A DNA stretch of 11,151 nt from Patescibacteria group bacterium UBA3527. Lineage in GTDB: Bacteria; Patescibacteriota; Minisyncoccia; Phycocordibacterales; UBA918. The first letter of the stretch is position 1, and every line of letters starts with the position of its first letter. Of this stretch, positions 5,259 through 10,821 are shown piece after piece. The stretch spans positions 9,351 through 20,501 of the forward strand of contig DFPA01000037.1 in assembly GCA_002377025.1 (NCBI GenBank), in the 5' to 3' direction. The notes beneath the pieces are model-generated. The model was not told the DNA's origin. It did not search any database and worked only from the letters and a program-made list of their open reading frames with translations. Position numbers and translations under genes: made by a program.

Positions 5259-5909
5259 ATGTCAGAAGAAAACAAGCAGGAAGCTAAAAATGAAGAAGCG
5301 GTAGCGGAAGCTGTCGCCACTGAAGCCAAGGAGGCTTCAACCGATGCACCGGCTGTTTCCGAGGGTGAAAAGAAAGGGAACAACGGCGTACGAGACAATA
5401 GAAGAGGAGGTCGCAGAAATGAAAGAAGAAACCAGCGTCGGCCACGTCGTGGTAACCGTCGTGATGAGCGTTCGCGTCCTGAATACGACCAGAAGATAGT
5501 AAGCATTCGTCGTGTAACGCGTGTGATGGCCGGTGGACGTCGCTTTTCATTCTCTGTATCAATGGTAATTGGAGACAAGAAGGGTAAGGTGGGTGTTGGT
5601 GTCGGTAAGGCCGGTGACACTCAGCTCGCCATCGAGAAAGCAATGCGTAACGCCAAAAAGAATCTGATTACAGTACCGATGAATAAGGATCATCATATTC
5701 CACATGACGTACATACTAAATATGCTTCATCGGAGGTGATGATTATGCCTGCTCCCGGACGAGGTTTGGTGGCCGGTTCATCTGTCCGCACCGTACTAGA
5801 ACTGGCGGGAGTGAAAGATGTTACCGCCAAGATATTCTCTCGTAGCAAGAACAAGCTTAATAACGCCAGGGCTGCTGTCGAAGCTCTGAAGCAGCTTAAG
5901 AATGAATAA
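5259..5909 (+). CDS. rpsE: 30S ribosomal protein S5 with charged N-terminal extension
   Basis: This is S5, which lies at the mRNA entry region of the 30S and influences decoding accuracy. The conserved part starts near residue 70 with YDQKIVSIRRVTRVMAGGRR, followed by the double-stranded-RNA-binding-like domain containing KGKVGVGVGKAGDTQLAIEKA. The C-terminal domain has MPAPGRGLVAGSSVRTVLELAG and a final RAAVEALKQLKN. Ahead of this, residues 1-45 are rich in Glu and Ala and residues 45-70 are rich in Arg, Asn and Gly (RRGGRRNERRNQRRPRRGNR). This makes the protein 216 residues against about 165 in E. coli. The extension is probably disordered. The ATG at 5259 gives the full extension, and no better internal ATG lies near the core. 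Confidence 0.95.
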   Translation: MSEENKQEAKNEEAVAEAVATEAKEASTDAPAVSEGEKKGNNGVRDNRRGGRRNERRNQRRPRRGNRRDERSRPEYDQKIVSIRRVTRVMAGGRRFSFSVSMVIGDKKGKVGVGVGKAGDTQLAIEKAMRNAKKNLITVPMNKDHHIPHDVHTKYASSEVMIMPAPGRGLVAGSSVRTVLELAGVKDVTAKIFSRSKNKLNNARAAVEALKQLKNE

Positions 5910-5910
5910 T

Positions 5911-6354
5911 ATGCAACTACACGAACTAAAACCAACAACCAAAAACAAGACCGCCAAACGAATTGGTCGTGGTGGTAAACGAGGCAAAACTTCGGGAAAA
6001 GGCCACAAAGGCCAGAAGGCACGTGCCGGCAACAGTACTCGTCCGGAGATGCGTGAAATCATCAAAAAGTTACCTAAGCTGCGCGGACATGGTATAAACC
6101 GTGCCAAGACGGTAAATGCCGATAAAGTATTGCCGATTGTAATTAATGTTGCAGTACTGGAAAATTTCCAAGGCAGTGACGTTACCCCAAAGACTTTGGT
6201 GGCAGAAGGATTGGTGGCAAGTGTGCGCAAGAAAGCTCCGGCAGTAAAGATTCTTGGCAATGGTGAGCTATCCAAGAAACTAAATGTCCAAGGTTGTTTA
6301 GTGTCTAAGACAGCAAAAGAGAAGATTGAAAAGGCTGGCGGAAGCATTTCATAA
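5911..6354 (+). CDS. rplO: 50S ribosomal protein L15
   Basis: This is L15, a late-assembly 23S rRNA-binding protein with a long basic extended N-terminus. From 5911 it has 147 residues and begins MQLHELKPTTKNKTAKRIGR, which aligns with the family start. The Gly/Arg/Lys-rich stretch (RGGKRGKTSGKGHKGQKAR, about residues 20-38) is typical, and the C-terminal part contains the VKILGNGELSKKLNV motif and ends KIEKAGGSIS. An in-frame ATG at 5902 lies inside rpsE, but the start at 5911 fits both the family and the TAATATG junction used elsewhere here. rpmD (L30), which normally sits between rpsE and rplO, is absent, and there is no room for it. Confidence 0.95.
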   Translation: MQLHELKPTTKNKTAKRIGRGGKRGKTSGKGHKGQKARAGNSTRPEMREIIKKLPKLRGHGINRAKTVNADKVLPIVINVAVLENFQGSDVTPKTLVAEGLVASVRKKAPAVKILGNGELSKKLNVQGCLVSKTAKEKIEKAGGSIS

Positions 6355-6371
6355 GGTATACTAATAGCCAT

Positions 6372-7643
6372 ATGAAAAACTTCATTCACAAGCTAAAGGT
6401 AATATTTACCGACAGTGCTATCCGCAAACGAGTATTGTTTGTGCTGGGAGCATTGGTGATCTTTCGTGCTTTAGCGACTATTCCGATTCCTGGTGTTGAT
6501 AATGTAGTACTGGAACAATTTTTCGAGAACAATCAATTTTTGGGACTGCTAAACATTTTTTCTGGGGGTGGCTTGGCCAATCTATCCATAGTGATGCTTG
6601 GTGTAGGTCCGTTTATTACCGCGAGCATCATTATGCAGCTTATGACGGTAATGAGCCCTAAACTTAAGAGTCTTAATACGGAAGAAGGGGAGACAGGTAG
6701 AGCCAAGTTCACTCAGTATTCAAGACAGCTCACTTTGCCGTTGGCAATTGTACAAGGATTTGGCTTCCTTTCGCTTTTACAGAGTCAGGGAGTTATTGCT
6801 GGTCTTTCCCAAGCACAGTTTATGTTAAACGTACTGCTTATCGTAGCAGGTTCTATTCTACTTATGTGGATTGGTGAGTTGGTAACTGAATATGGTATTG
6901 GCAACGGTGTGTCTATCATTATCTTTGCCGGCATCGTAGCTGGTCTACCGGCGACATTTAGTCAACTTGTCTTTGGTTTTTCGATGACCCAATTACCTAT
7001 TTACATAGGTTTCACATTACTAGCATTGGCTGTTATTTATGCAGTAGTTATTATGACAGAAGCAGAGCGTTCTGTACCGATAACTTACGCTAAGCAGAGT
7101 CGGGGCGGGCAAACCTATGGAGGCACTCAGTCATACTTGCCGCTGCGTATCAATCAAGCTGGTGTAATTCCGATCATCTTTGCTTTGTCGATGCTTTTGT
7201 TTCCACAAATGGTTGTGAACATGCTTGCAAGCTTTAATATCGCGAGTCTTGAAGGAGTTACCAATGCTCTAAACAGTTTCTTCAACAACCAGATTCTCTA
7301 CGCAGGAGCATATTTTGCATTGGTATTTGTGTTCACCTACTTCTACACAGCAGTGACCTTTGATCCTGATTCAATGAGTAAGAACTTACAGAGAAGTGGA
7401 GCCTTTATTCCGGGTATTCGTCCTGGCAATCAGACAGCTCTTTACTTAGGAAACATCATCACTCGCCTTACTTTTGTCGGTGCGGTGTTCCTAGGATTGG
7501 TTGCTGTACTACCACTTGCTATGCAGGTGATGACAGGTATTACCGCTCTAGCCATCGGTGGAACCGCCCTCTTGATTGCTGTGAATGTAGTGCTTGATCT
7601 GGTGCGTCGTCTGGATGCCCAAATCTCTCTTCGTGAGTACTAA
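6372..7643 (+). CDS. secY: Protein translocase subunit SecY
   Basis: This is SecY, the channel subunit of the SecYEG translocon in the cytoplasmic membrane, which moves proteins across or into the membrane. The 423 residues form the expected ten membrane segments. Recognisable parts are the first helix with PIPGVDN in the following loop, and the plug region NIFSGGGLANLSIVMLGVGP with PFITASIIMQLM. The GIGNGVSIIIFAGIVAGLP segment follows, then TEAERSVPITYAKQ, which leads into the cytosolic ribosome/SecA-contacting loops, and NLQRSGAFIPGIRPG before helix 9. The protein ends ISLREY after the tenth segment. It is in its usual place after rplO, 17 nt downstream. A terminator-like hairpin follows. 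Confidence 0.97.
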   Translation: MKNFIHKLKVIFTDSAIRKRVLFVLGALVIFRALATIPIPGVDNVVLEQFFENNQFLGLLNIFSGGGLANLSIVMLGVGPFITASIIMQLMTVMSPKLKSLNTEEGETGRAKFTQYSRQLTLPLAIVQGFGFLSLLQSQGVIAGLSQAQFMLNVLLIVAGSILLMWIGELVTEYGIGNGVSIIIFAGIVAGLPATFSQLVFGFSMTQLPIYIGFTLLALAVIYAVVIMTEAERSVPITYAKQSRGGQTYGGTQSYLPLRINQAGVIPIIFALSMLLFPQMVVNMLASFNIASLEGVTNALNSFFNNQILYAGAYFALVFVFTYFYTAVTFDPDSMSKNLQRSGAFIPGIRPGNQTALYLGNIITRLTFVGAVFLGLVAVLPLAMQVMTGITALAIGGTALLIAVNVVLDLVRRLDAQISLREY

Positions 7644-7666
7644 GCTTATGCCTTAGAAAGGAGGAG

Positions 7667-7707
7667 TAGTAAAATGTGCGTGAGGTTTTCTCACGCACAT
7701 TTTACTA
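7667..7707 (+). terminator. Terminator-like hairpin after secY
   Basis: Bases 7667-7684 and 7690-7707 are perfect reverse complements (18 bp) with a GTTTT loop. The core is a G/C-rich GTGCGTGAG/CTCACGCAC helix flanked by AAAA on the left and TTTT on the right. This is the shape of an intrinsic terminator that could work in both directions, although the T-run is short. It begins 23 nt after the secY stop and probably ends the spc-type transcript. Confidence 0.65.
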
Positions 7708-7711
7708 TGTA

Positions 7712-7758
7712 AATACCGCAATTAATTGCAGTAATTTACTGCAATTAATTGCGGTATT
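7712..7758. repeat. 47-nt near-perfect palindrome before the kinase block
   Basis: Arms of 23 nt (7712-7734 and 7736-7758) are perfect reverse complements around the single base 7735. Each arm itself contains the 12-nt palindrome GCAATTAATTGC (7718-7729 and 7741-7752 approximately), so the same dyad occurs twice, 23 nt apart. It lies between the secY terminator and the guanylate-kinase-like gene and touches the TTGGAG of a weak promoter-like pair (TTGGAG 7757-7762, TATTCT 7780-7785, spacer 17). It could be a double operator for a dimeric repressor or a hairpin in RNA. The function is not known. Confidence 0.7.
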
Positions 7759-7785
7759 GGAGAAAATTTTGGGAGCTGATATTCT
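7757..7785 (+). promoter_or_regulatory. Weak candidate promoter for the kinase-map block
   Basis: TTGGAG (7757-7762) and TATTCT (7780-7785) are spaced 17 nt apart. Transcription would start near 7792, one base before the ATG at 7793, giving a leaderless mRNA. The hexamers match consensus only partly, so the call rests mainly on the position after a terminator and before a new gene block. Confidence 0.3.
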
Positions 7786-7792
7786 AGTCTTC

Positions 7793-8389
7793 ATGGAAAA
7801 AGAACAAATTAAGGGTCATCTGATATTGTTAATGGCCCCTTCTGGCAGTGGTAAGAAGAAAGTGATGGAAGGATTGGGTAAAGTAGCTGATGATATCTAT
7901 TTTGCAAAAACCTATACAAACAGGGAGCGCAGAGAAGGCGTAGAGGAAAACTCCAGGTATACGTTCATAAGTAGAGAAGATTTTGAGGAAGCCATAGATA
8001 AAGGCGAGTTAATTGAATGGGCGGTTTTCAGTGGCAATTATTATGGCACTCCGAGGTCTGAACTTATTGTTCCGCTGAGTGAGGGAAGGATAGTTATGAA
8101 GGAGATGGAATTACAAGGAGTGCAACAGATAAAGAAACTTATTCCCGAAGAGAATATAACAGTCATTTACATCGATGCAGGCAGTTGGGAGAATCTTCGG
8201 AAGAGAATTTTGGCACGGGCTCCTATGTCAGAAGAACATCTGGCTCTAAGAAAAGAAAGGTATGAAGAAGAGTCGAAATTTAAAGACGAGGCAGACGTGG
8301 TAATCGATAATCATAATGGTAAACTAGACGTGGCTCAATCTACATTTAGAAAGGTAGTTGAAGAAATAATAAACAAACATCACGATTAG
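7793..8389 (+). CDS. gmk: Guanylate kinase-like protein with altered Walker A
   Basis: This protein resembles guanylate kinase (ATP + GMP to ADP + GDP). The 198 residues contain a P-loop at 15-23 (APSGSGKKK) and the GMP-binding region TNRERREGVEENSRY, aligning with the family's TTRxPRxGExxGxxY with both arginines kept. ELIEWAVFSGNYYGTP follows, which matches closely, then a MELQGVQQIK segment in place of the usual DvqGAxQ(v/i)K. The residue after the P-loop lysine, normally Ser or Thr binding Mg2+, is Lys22, so activity may be altered. The start at 7793 is chosen because the P-loop then lies at the usual distance; upstream codons run through the hairpins. It ends one base before adk. The fold is secure; enzymatic activity is not. 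Confidence 0.8.
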   Translation: MEKEQIKGHLILLMAPSGSGKKKVMEGLGKVADDIYFAKTYTNRERREGVEENSRYTFISREDFEEAIDKGELIEWAVFSGNYYGTPRSELIVPLSEGRIVMKEMELQGVQQIKKLIPEENITVIYIDAGSWENLRKRILARAPMSEEHLALRKERYEEESKFKDEADVVIDNHNGKLDVAQSTFRKVVEEIINKHHD

Positions 8390-8390
8390 T

Positions 8391-8987
8391 ATGCGCACAA
8401 AGACAGTTATTTTCATTGGTCCCCAAGGTAGTGGCAAGGGTACTCAGATAGAGAAGCTCAACAAAGTTTTGGGTGATTTAGATCCAGAGAATAAAGTGGT
8501 AGATATTCAAACCGGACGTCGCTTTCGAGCTATGGCCGCCAAAGGTGAGGGTTATACTGAACGACATGTTAGTCGGACTCTTGATACTGGCGCTTTACAA
8601 CCTTTATTCCTTTCTGTAAGCCTCTGGGCTGATGCTATGCGTGAGCACCTTGATGATAAGTGTCATGTGCTGATTGACGGCTTTCCACGAGTTGTGGAAG
8701 AAGCAAAGGTGATGGAAAGCGCACTTAGTTTCTACAAAAGGGACAATATTGATGTAATTAACTTGGATACACCTGAGGAAGTTGTAAAAGAAAGAATGCT
8801 CGGTAGAGGCAGAGGTGATGATACTGAAGACTCTGTCGAGGAAAGGTTAAGCTGGTACCGCTCGGAGGTATTGCCGGTTATTGAATACTACCGCGAGCGA
8901 GAAGGAGCGACGGTGTATGACATAGATGGCACCAAAGATATAGACGGAGTACATAATGATATAGTCGCAGCTCTATCTCTCCAGTAG
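8391..8987 (+). CDS. adk: Adenylate kinase, short-LID form
   Basis: This is adenylate kinase, which interconverts ATP + AMP and 2 ADP in the cytoplasm. The 198 residues show the P-loop GPQGSGKGTQ (10-19), the AMP-site TGRRFR (41-46, the family's TGdxxR), and the diagnostic DGFPR (96-100). The LID region is short (LGRGRGDDTEDSVEERLSWY, about 135-154). It has no zinc-binding cysteines, so this is the short, non-zinc variant. An arginine-rich stretch in the LID supplies phosphate contacts. The gene starts one base after the gmk-like gene, so translation is probably coupled. adk next to secY and map is a common bacterial order. Confidence 0.92.
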   Translation: MRTKTVIFIGPQGSGKGTQIEKLNKVLGDLDPENKVVDIQTGRRFRAMAAKGEGYTERHVSRTLDTGALQPLFLSVSLWADAMREHLDDKCHVLIDGFPRVVEEAKVMESALSFYKRDNIDVINLDTPEEVVKERMLGRGRGDDTEDSVEERLSWYRSEVLPVIEYYREREGATVYDIDGTKDIDGVHNDIVAALSLQ

Positions 8988-9008
8988 CAATTATGCTAGG
9001 GTAGCTCT

Positions 9009-9782
9009 ATGAGCATTAGCTTAAAAACGTCTGAAGATATAAACGTGTTGCGCGCCGGAGGAAAACTCTTAGCGAGTATTTTAGATGAATTGGAGACATT
9101 GGTTGTGGCCGGCAATACCACCCTTGATATTGATGATAGAGCCATGGAACTTTTGGAGGAACATGATTTGGAGCCACTTACCTTGGGTTATAAACCGGGT
9201 TTTGCCGACAGGCCGTATCCGGCTGCGGTGTGCGTATCTGTAAACGATGAAGTGGTTCATGGTATCCCTAACGAAGACCCGCAAGAATTTTGTGAAGGTG
9301 ATGTTGTCAGTATCGATCTAGTTATTGGCTATCAAGGTATGGTCTTGGATTCTGCTCGTACAATTGGCGTGGGGAAGATTGATCCTAAGTCGGCTGAACT
9401 TCTTCTAGTAACCAAGAAAGCATTGAATGCCGGTGTGGCGGTTGCCAAAGCGGGAAACAAGGTATCAGATATAGGCAGAGCAATAGAGAATTCAGTACCC
9501 GAAGGGTTTGCTATTGTACGTGACTTTTGTGGGCACGGAGTAGGATATGAACTACACGAAGAACCCCAGATCCCAAACTTTGCCACTAAAGGTGAGTCCC
9601 CAACCTTGGCAGAGGGGATGGTATTAGCCATTGAGCCGATGATTATCCTAGGTGATGATGCCGGCGTGTTGATAGATAGAGATGGTTATACTGCCCTGAC
9701 TTCTTCCGGAGAAAATGCTGCTCATATGGAGCATACCGTTTTAGTTACTAAAAACGGTGGAGAAGTACTGACAGTGAAGTAA
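9009..9782 (+). CDS. map: Methionine aminopeptidase, type I
   Basis: This enzyme removes the initiator methionine from new proteins. The 257 residues form a single pita-bread domain with no N-terminal extension, so it is type I (MetAP1a-like). All metal and catalytic residues are present: H84 in VVHGIPNE, D103 and D114 in the strand SIDLVIGYQGMVLDSART, H176 in FCGHGVGYELHEEP, H183, E209 in MVLAIEPM and E241 in HMEHTVLVT. The spacing between the two aspartates (11) and the other motifs is canonical. It lies 21 nt after adk. The sequence before the ATG (gctagggtagctct) has a weak purine stretch only. Confidence 0.96.
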   Translation: MSISLKTSEDINVLRAGGKLLASILDELETLVVAGNTTLDIDDRAMELLEEHDLEPLTLGYKPGFADRPYPAAVCVSVNDEVVHGIPNEDPQEFCEGDVVSIDLVIGYQGMVLDSARTIGVGKIDPKSAELLLVTKKALNAGVAVAKAGNKVSDIGRAIENSVPEGFAIVRDFCGHGVGYELHEEPQIPNFATKGESPTLAEGMVLAIEPMIILGDDAGVLIDRDGYTALTSSGENAAHMEHTVLVTKNGGEVLTVK

Positions 9783-9808
9783 CGTATGGATTTTTCTTGA
9801 GAATACGC

Positions 9809-9814
9809 TATACT
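9809..9814 (+). promoter_or_regulatory. Candidate -10 element for ndk
   Basis: TATACT (9809-9814) matches the -10 consensus in five of six positions and would place +1 near 9821, ten bases before the ndk ATG. No convincing -35 hexamer is seen at 16-18 nt upstream, and there is no TGn extension, so this is a tentative call for a separate ndk transcript. Confidence 0.3.
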
Positions 9815-9830
9815 GCGCCTGCAATAATTT

Positions 9831-10442
9831 ATGACTATGGACATACAACCACAACAAGAGAGATCATTGGTAATCCTAAAACCAGACACTATTCAAAGAA
9901 GTTTGGTAGGAGAGGTTATTAAACGTTTTGAGCAAGCTGGCCTCAAAATTACCGCTATGAAAATGGTACAGGCTAAGGAGCAGCAACTTTTGGATCACTA
10001 CAATAAAGATGATGAATGGTATTTAAGAAAGGGTGAGGGCATTGTAGAGAATCTAAAGAGTAGGGGAGTAGAAGTAGATCGTGAACCTATTGAATATGGT
10101 AAGGACATCATACGTGTATTAGTAGAGTATATGACTGCCGGGCCGGTCGTTGCTTTGGTGGTGCAAGGTAATCAGGCCGTGAATGTGGTAATGAAACTGG
10201 TTGGAAGTACCGAACCTTCCACCGCGGATATTGGTACCATAAGAGGTGACTATACTGTAGATTCTTATACGCATGCTAATGTTGAGAACAGAGGCGTGCG
10301 CAACTTGATTCATTGCTCTGATTCGGTTGACGCAGCTGAGAGAGAAATCGGACTGTGGTTTGATGAAACTGAAATACACAAGTATACCACTGCGCAAGAG
10401 CGCATCATGTACGACGTAAACTTAGATGGTAAACCGGACTAA
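9831..10442 (+). CDS. ndk: Nucleoside diphosphate kinase, enlarged form
   Basis: NDK transfers the terminal phosphate from ATP to other (d)NDPs through a phosphohistidine. The protein starts with the core strand RSLVILKPDTIQRSLVGEV, has YMTAGPVVALVVQG and the nucleotide-binding TADIGTIRGDY, and carries the catalytic histidine H161 in RNLIHCSDS. At 203 residues it is longer than the usual 135-150. One insertion of about 25-35 residues lies around 60-95 (DDEWYLRKGEG to EYGKDIIR), and a second of about 10 lies between RGDY and the active-site His (TVDSYTHANVENRG). The core is intact, so activity is likely. A second ATG lies at 9837. A strong terminator follows immediately. Confidence 0.9.
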   Translation: MTMDIQPQQERSLVILKPDTIQRSLVGEVIKRFEQAGLKITAMKMVQAKEQQLLDHYNKDDEWYLRKGEGIVENLKSRGVEVDREPIEYGKDIIRVLVEYMTAGPVVALVVQGNQAVNVVMKLVGSTEPSTADIGTIRGDYTVDSYTHANVENRGVRNLIHCSDSVDAAEREIGLWFDETEIHKYTTAQERIMYDVNLDGKPD

Positions 10443-10444
10443 AG

Positions 10445-10481
10445 AAAAAGATGGCAGGGGCAAAGCCCTGCCATCTTTTTT
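10445..10481. terminator. Strong intrinsic terminator after ndk (bidirectional)
   Basis: AAAAAGATGGCAGGG (10445-10459) is the perfect reverse complement of 10466-10480, with a 6-nt GCAAAG loop and a run of six T at 10476-10481. It starts two bases after the ndk stop. The A-run on the left gives a T-run on the opposite strand too, so it could also stop transcription from the right. Confidence 0.9.
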
Positions 10482-10484
10482 AGC

Positions 10485-10581
10485 CCCAAGCACCTTGACT
10501 GTTGTCCACACTCTTTGATGCTTGCAAGCTTGAATGGGCTTTGAATCTCCACGGACGCTCGAAACAGTCAAGGTACTTGGG
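10485..10581. repeat. 97-nt inverted-repeat structure with 19-nt arms
   Basis: The arms 10485-10503 and 10563-10581 are complementary at 18 of 19 positions (one C-A mismatch at 10491/10575). Inside, GTCC (10504-10507) pairs with GGAC (10553-10556), leaving a GCTCGA bulge on the right. The 45-nt interior includes the palindrome GCTTGCAAGC (10520-10529). There is no ORF, and no clear promoter reads into it on the + strand, where it lies just after the ndk terminator. It may be a small RNA (either strand), a MITE-like remnant with terminal repeats, or a DNA structure. The class is not recognised. Confidence 0.6.
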
Positions 10582-10607
10582 TCGGTAAAATCAACGGAAT
10601 TCTTGCG

Positions 10608-10616
10608 TGTTATAAT
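10608..10616 (+). promoter_or_regulatory. Extended -10 promoter for the downstream small RNA
   Basis: TGT followed by a perfect TATAAT (10611-10616) is an extended -10 element (TGnTATAAT), which does not need a good -35. None is seen at 17 nt. With the usual 6-nt gap, +1 is G10623, the first base of a long RNA helix, a coincidence that supports both calls. Confidence 0.7.
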
Positions 10617-10622
10617 GCAGAT

Positions 10623-10766
10623 GGAACCACAAATACGTATGTTCTGCTTAAATATATTGCTCAGGGCTGCCTAAAGTCGCGAGGCGTAATGAGAATCGCA
10701 AGAATTTCAGACACAAATCGGAAAGGGTGCCCACCTATCTAAAGGAAGAGCATACGATGTGGTTCC
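10623..10766 (+). ncRNA. Putative structured small RNA, 6S-like architecture, class unknown
   Basis: About 144 nt of non-coding sequence is closed by a long helix. Bases 10623-10631 (GGAACCACA) pair with 10758-10766. After a small internal loop, 10636-10645 pairs with 10747-10756 (ten pairs, one G-U), and a further three pairs link 10647-10649 with 10742-10744. A large bubble follows (about AATATATTGCTCA on the left and ACCTATC on the right). GGGC (10664-10667) with GCCC (10729-10732) then opens an apical region with a GCCT/AGGC hairpin (10669-10685). A promoter places +1 on the first paired base, and a hairpin terminator follows two bases after the closing helix. A closing stem, central bubble and apical arm are the layout of 6S RNA, but no diagnostic sequence was recognised. 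A leader of the next gene is the alternative. Confidence 0.6.
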
Positions 10767-10767
10767 T

Positions 10768-10800
10768 CAACAAAGTCCCGCATATTGCGGGACTTTGTTG
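10768..10800 (+). terminator. Hairpin terminator after the small RNA
   Basis: Bases 10768-10782 pair perfectly with 10786-10800 (15 bp, G/C core GTCCCGC/GCGGGAC, 3-nt TAT loop). The right arm contains TTTGTTG and is followed by tgataaaatt, so the U-tract is imperfect. Its place two bases after the small RNA and 21 nt before the next start codon suggests that it ends that RNA or attenuates the next gene. Confidence 0.6.
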
Positions 10801-10821
10801 TGATAAAATTACAGTATCGTT

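Noticed and set aside
5902..5910. rplO start at 5902 overlapping rpsE
   Set aside because: The family N-terminus (MQLHELKP) begins at 5911, which also gives the TAATATG junction seen at two other places.
7676..7792. A 39-residue N-terminal extension of the guanylate-kinase-like protein from GTG at 7676
   Set aside because: The stretch runs through the secY terminator and the palindrome. The kinase domain begins normally from the ATG at 7793.
10483..10800. tmRNA, RNase P RNA or SRP RNA in the ndk-downstream region
   Set aside because: No tRNA-like ends or GTTCRA-type arm, no RNase P conserved regions, and no GGAAGCAGCC-type SRP tip were seen on either strand.
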